From contig CAJQUW010004458.1 in NCBI GenBank assembly GCA_907163375.1, positions 300,147-364,146 on the forward strand: a stretch of DNA of 64,000 nucleotides, in the 5' to 3' direction. Positions 1-9,124 of this stretch are shown here, one piece after another (positions within the stretch are counted from its first letter, which is position 1; every line of letters begins with the position of its first letter). Position numbers and translations under genes: made by a program. A model generated the notes under the pieces. It made no database searches. It was not told the DNA's origin and saw only the letters and a list, made by a program, of their open reading frames with translations. The DNA comes from Prostheceraeus crozeri. Taxonomy: Eukaryota; Platyhelminthes; Polycladida; Euryleptidae.

Positions 1-458
<458 letters not shown>

Positions 459-2733
459 TGACGTGGTCTAAGATTAGTCTATTAAATAATCTACCGAGAC
501 GTAGTTGACCAAGCGTCGAGAGAGGTTATCTATTTTTCCAAGTTTTTCAAGGCAGAACAAAGTATGTGGGCTCCCTCGATTAACGCTATATTGGTCGATC
601 ACACAATAAATTAAAGTAAAAAATAAGAGGACCTTCGGCGTTAAGCCCCTTCCATCATTCGATATACACTACACTGTACATCATATTTCATCACTAGATC
701 CCAGTAACTGAGTATGAATGATATAGACTAGTTGATGGGGACCTTGAGAGGCGAATGCGGAGGTCTAGAGTACTCTTCGAAATTTAGTGTTTGTCAGATG
801 ACATAAATAGTATAATATAATGATCAGATATATTCAACCCATGAGTAACACGTTCTCGACATTACGGGAGCAATATTTAGCACGTCAGAGCATCTTCTGA
901 GATTGCCGACTCGTATAATATGTTGCCAAATTGAAAATAGGCGATGGAAGATGCTGGAAATAAATATCAATTCAACAAAAAGAACAACGAAACAAATGTT
1001 TCAAAACATAGCTTTTTTTAAACCCCAATTTGATCTGAGATTCATGGCTACACAAATCTACTTTATTTTGCATAGCTGGTGCACCATTATTTCTTAACAT
1101 ATATCCGAATTATTCCAAGTATCTGTGAAAGGGCCTCTTCGGGTGATTGAACCCGTGGGTTTTAGGTTTTACAATGGCTTGCCTGTCTTTTCTTTGAATT
1201 TCCATTACGCTGGCTTCGTAATGTTGAGTTGGCTTCGTCGTCTGCGTTTCACACTATTATTATTATTCTCTCTATTATAAATTGAATAGTCTCTCGTTGT
1301 GATAGAGGGTCAGGACCCGAAACCACCTAGAAGTAAACTAGGTGTAAATATTGTTTTTAACTAAACTAAGCAAAACTTAAGGGAGGGTGTCTATTTTGTT
1401 TTCTTTTTCTTTACGATCTCATTGTTAGCAGTAGATTTTCATAATGTTCAATTCTGTTCCACAAAGTATAGTCGACAAAATTTGGAATGTCATTCGTCTT
1501 TCTATGATAAATAATTTCGCCAGCCAGCTAAGCTATTTCTCCCTCGAGTTAGTTCAAGTTAGAGACGTTATCCTTCGTGAGAATATCACTTGCATGCGAT
1601 TATGAAATGTTATGTCAGTTGCTAAAATAGATAAAGATTATATGTTGAAAATTAGATTTCATGTGAAGTCGAAGATATCGAGCTTCTCGTTTCCTTTAGT
1701 TGATGAAAACAAGCTTTGCTTGTCGTTGCAAAACCCTGGAAGTGAAATTTGAAAGGTTTCATGTCAATTACTACCCGATTCTGTTGTAACCAAGAACACT
1801 GCTTTGCCTGATTAAGCTTTACTTAAATAACGTATAAGATTTATCGCTATTTTGTCTTTTATTGCAGTTAACACAGCTTCGAAGCATTTATTCGTACTTT
1901 TAGGTGCAAACAACGTCTTCGATTTATTCAATTTGCACGCTATTTGAGTTGCCAATCTATTGTAACCTCCTTGTGCTTTTTGTGGCTCATAGCTCTCACG
2001 ACTATTCAATATAAAATTTCTGGGATACATATTACAATTTTGGGATGTGGCAGGCAATCTAAAAGCGTCCTTCTTGAAAAATGACTGTTGGTCCCTTTCT
2101 TCCTTTTATCTTTAGTGGTACTGGCAACCCTGATACTACATTCTTTTGTTTTCAACTTAACCACTCACTTTCTCATTATCATGCTCGTATGACTAGAATG
2201 ACCGAGGTTCATTACTTTCAAAGCTGGTTTGTGCATCAAAATTTCACCTTCACTTTCATGTATTACCCTGCTTTATGTCATGCTTTAGTTAGCGACGGAG
2301 ATCAGTGTAACAACTTTCATAATAGCGGAGAATTCGAAATCATGAAATTTGCACTGCCCACTTATAATACGTTTGTATCGGTCAAGTGATATCAATATTC
2401 ACGATTTACTTGCTAGTAGCTTTTCCATGATCTTACAGAATGTAATTATATTCAAATTACAATCTCACGCTGTGCTTTGCTACCGTTACTATGAAACTGA
2501 CCCTGTCATTTTAGTAAGTTGTGAAAAATTATATGCGAAAATGTTTATCAAGATTTATCAGTGATATCTAAGTATTAGATGCTGATTGCTGACACATACA
2601 TTAGATAGACATTCGTAGAATTATTCAATGGCAAATTAAAAAATATCAACTTACTCTTAAAATAATTCGACTGCTCAGTGATGTTGCAGTGCTTCGCAAT
2701 ATTCCATTATGTTTTACCGGCTCAATATTTGCG

Positions 2734-3026
2734 CCAAAATAAATTTTTCATTTTAAACTTAATTACCTCATTTACAGCCAAAAAACAATAAAGACTATAC
2801 AAATATGACAAAACTTTTTCGGCAGGCAAAATTCACGCCGTCTTCAATGTCATTAGATGTTAGAATGAAGACATTAATGTTAACATTAAGATGCTAATTC
2901 TAGCATCTAATGACATTGAAGAGGGAGTGAATTTTGCCGAAAAAGTTTTGTCTTATTTGTATAATTCTTATTGTTTCTTTACCTGTAAATGAGGTAATAA
3001 AATTTAAAATGAAAAATTTATTTTGG
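2734..3026. mobile_element. Palindromic MITE-like element
   Basis: The two halves are near-complete reverse complements. The outer ends pair CCAAAATAAATTTTTCATTT with AAATGAAAAATTTATTTTGG, and the pairing continues past a TTACCTCATTTAC block to an inner CATTAGATG(T/C)TAGAAT arm around a short centre near 2875-2895. There is no coding capacity. Such a hairpin fits a non-autonomous DNA transposon. I could not identify a clear target duplication or a superfamily. Confidence 0.75.
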
Positions 3027-4029
3027 ATTAGTTATGGCTCATGGCACGAAATGAAACAAATTTCGCATTTCACAAATATTAATGCCAATACAAAATTATT
3101 AATTTGATTGTTTTAATAGAATGAAAAATTGGATTTCAGTCGCTGCTTTCAGTAAAAGCAGTAAAACTTCCGATAAATCAACCGAGCGTAAGCAGCAATT
3201 TGACATGGCAGAAAGATGTGTGATCGCCGCGTGCCTCGTTGTCGAAACTGTTGTCACAACGCACACATGAATAACATTAGTTATGTTTCAATTCACAAAT
3301 TAATGTATTTCAGGGATGCCTCATGTATTTAATATAATTGATTGTGGTATGTGCTCGTACTTACTGGCATCGCTTATACGAATGGAACTTCTTTAATAAC
3401 CCAGTTGAAGGAGCTACAATAGATAAGTAAGGTTTCGCATGTACTTGTAGTCTTCATATGATGTATTCTAGCATTTTACTTTATTTAAGAGCATTTTTTT
3501 ATCTAGATATTGTACAAGCGTGTAAATAATTTCGGTATATCCAATCAATTGAGCATGCTATCAATTCGAAAAGAGGGTTTTATTCAGTGAAATTTACAGC
3601 ATCATAGCCAAATTTATCAAATTTGCTATCTTTTCCTCACGATTTTGCTGCACCAACTGAATTTCTTTGATATATATTATCTATACTTTTTCGAGTAAGA
3701 AGGTCACAAATCACAGGATTTTATCATCCATTATTTATGTATGATATGATTTTAGTTTTCATGTGTTTTTCATTAAAACTAAGTTGCAAACATACAGTGC
3801 TCCGACAGCGACGCGAAATTTTTGAAAGTCGACGCCAAACGCTAAATTGGCCCTGGTGACGGGAATTTAAAGATGATGTAAAACGTTTTTTGATACTAAG
3901 TGTGTTAATGAGGAAATTATCATTATGGACTACGGAGAGCATTTTCGAATTCTATGATACGAAATTTAAAGACCCAAAAGTGCTCTTCATTCTTGAGTTT
4001 CTGTCGTTAATTTGAACTGCTTTTTCAGA

Positions 4030-5167
4030 AGAGCGACTGCCATGTCTCCGAACTTCATGACCATCTCGTACATCTCTTTGAGCGATTGTTGCTTCGTTTT
4101 ATGAAGGGAGAAAAGCTTCACTTAATGCGCTGGAAGACTGACATTTCCGACCAAAGAAGTTTGCTGGGGTGCTACAACTTCGTCATTGGTGATACTGCAA
4201 AAAGAACTTTCTGCAATATGAACTCTTCAAATCACGTTATCTTTATCGAGCAGATCCGCAAGTTCTACTCGGTCGGAACTGCGAGCCCTTCGGATTACCT
4301 ACTGGCTGGAAATGCAGTTCTTCAAAACTATCTCATATTGATCTCTATCATTGGCTCTATCTCCCTTAGCAGAAATCAGGAATGATTCCAATTTTGAGAA
4401 ATGGGTTTTGCAATTCACAAGTCATCTTCCGAAAGATATTTCCGGGGAGGAAGTATCTGACGTGTCTGTCGATGTCCACATATCATTTCCTCGCAAAAGA
4501 AGTTGCCTCCACGGACAACACTTCGGCTGGAACAATTGAAAGCTCCCTCAACACGAAGTCTTTCTGTTGGAACTCATTGGGCGATAATAGTACAAAGCAA
4601 AAAGTGTCCAACTCTGGTAAAAGCTGCGAAAGCTGCTTTTATCCTCCTTCATGGCAATGCTGAAATCGAGAAAATGTTTTCAATTCTGCCTAATGTTATA
4701 ACGAAGAATCGACAGTCTTTGTCACCTGATACTGTTAATGCCCTTGTGGTTTACAAGTCAATCATGAAGACCAAAAATTGGTCTCCTGAAACTATTCCTA
4801 TAAATAAGAAATTTGTGAAGCACTTTGTCTGACAGGGCATCATATGAGCAAGCGAAACGGGATGAGGAAAAGGAGGAAGTGAGGAAAGGACAGCAGGAAA
4901 TGGAGAGAATGCTTCAAGAAGAGATCTCGAAAGAGAATGAGACCAGCAAACGGCGAAAAGTTGTACTTGGCGAAGGCAAACGAAAAAAGAAACGAAAAAA
5001 GAAGAAATTGAGGGCAAACTCCGAAAAGAATTGGCTTTTTGATTGAGACGCAGAAGAAAGCAAAAGAGGCGGATGAGAAACTTGAAGCATTAAGAAATGA
5101 AAAAGACAAACTCACCGATAGAGAGAAGAAGTTAGACCGAAAGATGGTTCAGCAAGTCTTCAAATAG
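4030..5167 (+). pseudogene. hAT transposase remnant: dimerisation domain plus C-terminal coiled coil
   Basis: Around 4600-4830 the frame reads KAAKAAFILLHGNAEIEKMF, then SPDTVNALVVYKSIM. This is the signature of hAT C-terminal dimerisation domains (HGNA.vEr.FS, then a late LVVLK-like helix). Upstream, pieces in more than one frame (KSDCHVSELHDHLVHLF near 4030, LLRFMKGEKLH near 4088) fit the region just before that domain. After a stop at about 4830-4832 a different frame runs into a Glu/Lys-rich coiled coil (4844-5046), which in this hAT lineage follows the dimerisation domain. Several frame changes make it inactive. Related coiled-coil tails occur at 33177-33600 and 56097-56672. Confidence 0.65.
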
Positions 5168-5778
5168 CTCTGTACAGACGTTTGCGATTCACAGACTGTC
5201 AATCAATTGAAAGATTGAATTGGTCCCATATATACATACATTCATATGTACTGTTTCATAGTTTATATGTACTTCATTCAAATAAGAAAGTAATAGATCA
5301 ATCCTTATCGTTCATATCTTCATTTTGAAACTGAGTCCATGTATCACACTGAAAACAACGCATTTGAATATCGTATTATGCCGAGCTGTATGAGCTAATC
5401 ATCCCTCGAACATAAGACGTAATTCTTCCTCAAGCAATTTCAGAGGAATAAGTGACAAAACAGTAACCATTATTTTATTCGTCGTCATCATTTCTGTATA
5501 CTCTACTCGTAGCTCTGAATTTGAAAATAGTTTCTAACGCAGTCCATGTTTGCACTTGAATAAGACTAGACGAAATGCTTAGTGCGACAGAATTGGCTAT
5601 AGTATTAAGAATCTATTGAATATTTCGTGGCTTTATATTTTTATAAGAGATTTCATTTTTCAAGAAAAATTTGTGTAATTGTGTTTCAGGACATTATTTT
5701 TTTACCAACATGTTACCACCAGAACGACAATAGCACCGGTATATGTGATCTTGATATATGTTTCTATTCCAGGATTCG

Positions 5779-5806
5779 ATTATATATATATATATATATA
5801 TATATA
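5779..5806. repeat. (TA)n microsatellite
   Basis: Simple alternating TA tract. It is the first of three in this region; the others lie at 6113-6145 and 9073-9124. Confidence 0.9.
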
Positions 5807-5839
5807 AATTGTAAAAATAACTGTCGAAAATTGGAAATG

Positions 5840-6109
5840 ATATCAATACAAAACTGAAACACCCTGACGTATAAAGTTTTTAAAAAACAAACAATTATGC
5901 CCAACCGGTTTCACTTGTTTCCAAGCTATTGGAATTATTTTATTCAAAGCTATCAAATCAAAGGCTTTTGATTTGAATGTACTTCTACTATCTGTAAAGA
6001 AAATAGATGTCATTCCACCCATGAATAGCGTGGAAACAAGTGAAACGGTTGGGCATAATTATTTGTTTTTATTTAAAACTTTATACGTCAGGGTGTTTCA
6101 GTTTTGTAT

Positions 6110-6115
<6 letters not shown>
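5840..6115. mobile_element. Inverted-repeat element (MITE-like) next to the ribozyme array
   Basis: The arms 5840-5930 and 6024-6115 are reverse complements with few mismatches; both contain the CACCCTGACGTATAAAGTTT block and the AATTATGCCCAACC block (inverted in the right arm). The centre of about 90 bp is unrelated AT-rich sequence. The outer end of the right arm runs straight into the (TA)n tract that opens the hammerhead array. No coding capacity; superfamily unknown. Confidence 0.75.

Positions 6116-6145
<30 letters not shown>
6113..6145. repeat. (TA)n tract bounding the ribozyme array on the left
   Basis: Alternating TA tract directly abutting the first array unit. A second tract bounds the other end of the array. 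Confidence 0.9.
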
Positions 6146-6148
<3 letters not shown>

Positions 6149-6195
6149 GACAAGTAACCTGGCAATTGATAAATTTATCAAATCTCAACAGATGT

Positions 6196-6249
6196 AACCA
6201 CCACGAGACATGTTTCGGCCTGTTGGGCCTCATCAGTCGTGGGTAGGTT
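6196..6249 (-). ncRNA. Hammerhead ribozyme, left copy 1
   Basis: Exact reverse complement of the 54-nt ribozyme described at 7786-7839. Confidence 0.88.
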
Positions 6250-6498
6250 TGAACCAGCGACGTTGGAGCTAGAGGACGTGCAAGCATACCCTCTAACCAC
6301 AAGGCCACCGGACCATCTGTTGAGAGCGTGAATTAGCCAGGAAGGCACTGCTTTAACGCAGGCACGTGGAGGGCGGACTGCTTTCTGCAATCACTTAATA
6401 CCGCATCCGAGATTGAGGCGCTTCACGCAGGCGCTACTCATTACATGTTTAGACAAGTAACCTGGCAATTGATAAATTTATCAAATCTCAACAGATGT

Positions 6499-6552
6499 AA
6501 CCACCACGAGACATGTTTCGGCCTGTTGGGCCTCATCAGTCGTGGGTAGGTT
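6499..6552 (-). ncRNA. Hammerhead ribozyme, left copy 2
   Basis: All core bases and stems are kept; it lies 303 bp from copy 1. Confidence 0.88.
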
Positions 6553-6801
6553 TGAACCAGCGACGTTGGAGCTAGAGGACGTGCAAGCATACCCTCTAAC
6601 CACAAGGCCACCGGACCATCTGTTGAGAGCGTGAATTAGCCAGGAAGGCACTGCTTTAACGCAGGCACGTGGAGGGCGGACTGCTTTCTGCAATCACTTA
6701 ATACCGCATCCGAGATTGAGGCGCTTCACGCAGGCGCTACTCATTACATGTTTAGACAAGTAACCTGGCAATTGATAAATTTATCAAATCTCAACAGATG
6801 T

Positions 6802-6855
6802 AACCACCACGAGACATGTTTCGGCCTGTTGGGCCTCATCAGTCGTGGGTAGGTT
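6802..6855 (-). ncRNA. Hammerhead ribozyme, left copy 3
   Basis: Same 54 nt, one period further. Confidence 0.88.
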
Positions 6856-7104
6856 TGAACCAGCGACGTTGGAGCTAGAGGACGTGCAAGCATACCCTCT
6901 AACCACAAGGCCACCGGACCATCTGTTGAGAGCGTGAATTAGCCAGGAAGGCACTGCTTTAACGCAGGCACGTGGAGGGCGGACTGCTTTCTGCAATCAC
7001 TTAATACCGCATCCGAGATTGAGGCGCTTCACGCAGGCGCTACTCATTACATGTTTAGACAAGTAACCTGGCAATTGATAAATTTATCAAATCTCAACAG
7101 ATGT

Positions 7105-7158
7105 AACCACCACGAGACATGTTTCGGCCTGTTGGGCCTCATCAGTCGTGGGTAGGTT
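7105..7158 (-). ncRNA. Hammerhead ribozyme, left copy 4
   Basis: The ribozyme is intact although its unit is 47 bp shorter outside the motif. Confidence 0.88.
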
Positions 7159-7360
7159 TGAACCAGCGACGTTGGAGCTAGAGGACGTGCAAGCATACCC
7201 TCTAACCACAAGGCCACCGGACCATCTGTTGAGAGCGGACAGCTTTCTGCAATCACTTAATACCGCATCCGAGATTGAGGCGCTTCACGCAGGCGCTACT
7301 CATTACATGTTTAGACAAGTAACCTGGCAATTGATAAATTTATCAAATCTCAACAGATGT

Positions 7361-7414
7361 AACCACCACGAGACATGTTTCGGCCTGTTGGGCCTCATCA
7401 GTCGTGGGTAGGTT
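7361..7414 (-). ncRNA. Hammerhead ribozyme, left copy 5
   Basis: Intact copy nearest the inversion point. Its partial unit ends at 7547. Confidence 0.88.
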
Positions 7415-7720
7415 TGAACCAGCGACGTTGGAGCTAGAGGACGTGCAAGCATACCCTCTAACCACAAGGCCACCGGACCATCTGTTGAGAGCGTGAATTA
7501 GCCAGGAAGGCACTGCTTTAACGCAGGCACGTGGAGGGCGGACTGCTGATTTGATAAATTTATCAATTGCCAGGTTACTTGTCTAAACATGTAATGAGTA
7601 GCGCCTGCGTGAAGCGCCTCAATCTCGGATGCGGTATTAAGTGATTGCAGAAAGCAGTCCGCCCTCCACGTGCCTGCGTTAAAGCAGTGCCTTCCTGGCT
7701 AATTCACGCTCTCAACAGAT

Positions 7721-7793
7721 GGTCCGGTGGCCTTGTGGTTAGAGGGTATGCTTGCACGTCCTCTAGCTCCAACGTCGCTGGTTCAAACCTACC
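7721..7793 (+). promoter_or_regulatory. tRNA-like internal pol III promoter (A and B boxes), reference copy
   Basis: The A box TGGCCTTGTGG at 7728-7738 and the B box GGTTCAAACC at 7780-7789 match the type 2 RNA polymerase III consensus, as in tRNA-derived SINEs. The 3' AACC of the B box is also the outer strand of ribozyme stem I, so promoter and ribozyme share bases. The same segment recurs in every unit, for example 303, 606, 909 and 1212 bp downstream, and inverted in the left array. Confidence 0.75.
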
Positions 7794-7839
7794 CACGACT
7801 GATGAGGCCCAACAGGCCGAAACATGTCTCGTGGTGGTT
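7786..7839 (+). ncRNA. Type I hammerhead ribozyme, reference copy
   Basis: All conserved core elements are present in order. Stem I: CCACGA (7793-7798) pairs with TCGTGG (7829-7834), extended after a small internal loop by AACC (7786-7789) with GGTT (7836-7839). Core CTGATGA: 7799-7805. Stem II: GGCC 7806-7809 with GGCC 7815-7818 around loop CAACA. Core GAA starts at 7819. Stem III is the palindrome ACATGT (7822-7827). The predicted cleavage site follows C7828. A very short palindromic stem III, as here, is usual in tandem-repeat hammerheads, which may cleave as dimers. Tandem units cut at each copy would give 303-nt monomers suited to circularisation. Confidence 0.92.
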
Positions 7840-8088
7840 ACATCTGTTGAGATTTGATAAATTTATCAATTGCCAGGTTACTTGTCTAAACATGTAATGA
7901 GTAGCGCCTGCGTGAAGCGCCTCAATCTCGGATGCGGTATTAAGTGATTGCAGAAAGCAGTCCGCCCTCCACGTGCCTGCGTTAAAGCAGTGCCTTCCTG
8001 GCTAATTCACGCTCTCAACAGATGGTCCGGTGGCCTTGTGGTTAGAGGGTATGCTTGCACGTCCTCTAGCTCCAACGTCGCTGGTTCA

Positions 8089-8142
8089 AACCTACCCACG
8101 ACTGATGAGGCCCAACAGGCCGAAACATGTCTCGTGGTGGTT
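8089..8142 (+). ncRNA. Hammerhead ribozyme, right copy 2
   Basis: Identical 54 nt, 303 bp downstream of the reference copy. Confidence 0.88.
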
Positions 8143-8391
8143 ACATCTGTTGAGATTTGATAAATTTATCAATTGCCAGGTTACTTGTCTAAACATGTAA
8201 TGAGTAGCGCCTGCGTGAAGCGCCTCAATCTCGGATGCGGTATTAAGTGATTGCAGAAAGCAGTCCGCCCTCCACGTGCCTGCGTTAAAGCAGTGCCTTC
8301 CTGGCTAATTCACGCTCTCAACAGATGGTCCGGTGGCCTTGTGGTTAGAGGGTATGCTTGCACGTCCTCTAGCTCCAACGTCGCTGGTTCA

Positions 8392-8445
8392 AACCTACCC
8401 ACGACTGATGAGGCCCAACAGGCCGAAACATGTCTCGTGGTGGTT
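8392..8445 (+). ncRNA. Hammerhead ribozyme, right copy 3
   Basis: Identical to the reference copy. Confidence 0.88.
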
Positions 8446-8694
8446 ACATCTGTTGAGATTTGATAAATTTATCAATTGCCAGGTTACTTGTCTAAACATG
8501 TAATGAGTAGCGCCTGCGTGAAGCGCCTCAATCTCGGATGCGGTATTAAGTGATTGCAGAAAGCAGTCCGCCCTCCACGTGCCTGCGTTAAAGCAGTGCC
8601 TTCCTGGCTAATTCACGCTCTCAACAGATGGTCCGGTGGCCTTGTGGTTAGAGGGTATGCTTGCACGTCCTCTAGCTCCAACGTCGCTGGTTCA

Positions 8695-8748
8695 AACCTA
8701 CCCACGACTGATGAGGCCCAACAGGCCGAAACATGTCTCGTGGTGGTT
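8695..8748 (+). ncRNA. Hammerhead ribozyme, right copy 4
   Basis: Identical to the reference copy. Confidence 0.88.
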
Positions 8749-8997
8749 ACATCTGTTGAGATTTGATAAATTTATCAATTGCCAGGTTACTTGTCTAAAC
8801 ATGTAATGAGTAGCGCCTGCGTGAAGCGCCTCAATCTCGGATGCGGTATTAAGTGATTGCAGAAAGCAGTCCGCCCTCCACGTGCCTGCGTTAAAGCAGT
8901 GCCTTCCTGGCTAATTCACGCTCTCAACAGATGGTCCGGTGGCCTTGTGGTTAGAGGGTATGCTTGCACGTCCTCTAGCTCCAACGTCGCTGGTTCA

Positions 8998-9051
8998 AAC
9001 CTACCCACGACTGATGAGGCCCAACAGGCCGAAACATGTCTCGTGGTGGTT
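8998..9051 (+). ncRNA. Hammerhead ribozyme, right copy 5
   Basis: Identical to the reference copy; it lies about 20 bp before the terminal (TA)n tract. Confidence 0.88.
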
Positions 9052-9068
9052 ACATCTGTTGAGATTTG

Positions 9069-9072
<4 letters not shown>

Positions 9073-9124
<52 letters not shown>
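9073..9124. repeat. (TA)n tract bounding the ribozyme array on the right
   Basis: Alternating AT of about 50 bp joined directly to the end of the last 303-bp unit. Confidence 0.9.

Larger units (their letters stand above)
6145..7547 (-). repeat. Left array of 303-bp hammerhead satellite units (5 ribozymes, minus strand)
   Basis: Successive units are essentially identical with a 303-bp period, except that the fourth-to-fifth spacing is 256 bp because 47 bp are missing from the unit around 7237, between two GCGGA-like words. The functional strand is minus. Each unit holds, in minus-strand order, a palindromic GATAAATTTATC box, a unique segment, a tRNA-like A/B-box region and a hammerhead ribozyme. 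The near-identity of the units indicates recent amplification or homogenisation. The array meets the oppositely oriented right array at 7547/7548. Confidence 0.95.
7548..9074 (+). repeat. Right array of 303-bp hammerhead satellite units (5 ribozymes, plus strand)
   Basis: About five complete 303-bp units with no visible differences, in opposite orientation to the left array, so the two arrays diverge from 7547/7548. The last unit stops in GATTTGATAAAT and fuses to the (TA)n tract. The 213-nt open frame in each unit crosses the tRNA-like and ribozyme parts and has no protein-like features, so I treat it as chance. Resembles ribozyme-bearing satellites and metazoan retrozymes (schistosome Sm-alpha, newt satellite 2, cave-cricket satellites). 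Confidence 0.95.

Noticed and set aside
4840-5115. Phe/Ser-rich minus-strand frame
   Set aside because: It is the antisense of the Lys/Glu-rich coiled coil of the hAT remnant.
7721-7793. Genuine tRNA genes inside the array
   Set aside because: A and B boxes are present, but I could not fold a convincing acceptor stem and anticodon arm; a tRNA-derived promoter is the better call.
6178-9069. Repeated 70-codon frames, identical in every 303-bp unit
   Set aside because: They cross the tRNA-like and ribozyme parts, recur only because the unit is a multiple of three (303), and have no protein-family features.
6145-9074. CRISPR-like regular array
   Set aside because: The repeats are 303 bp with no variable spacers and sit in a eukaryotic intron.
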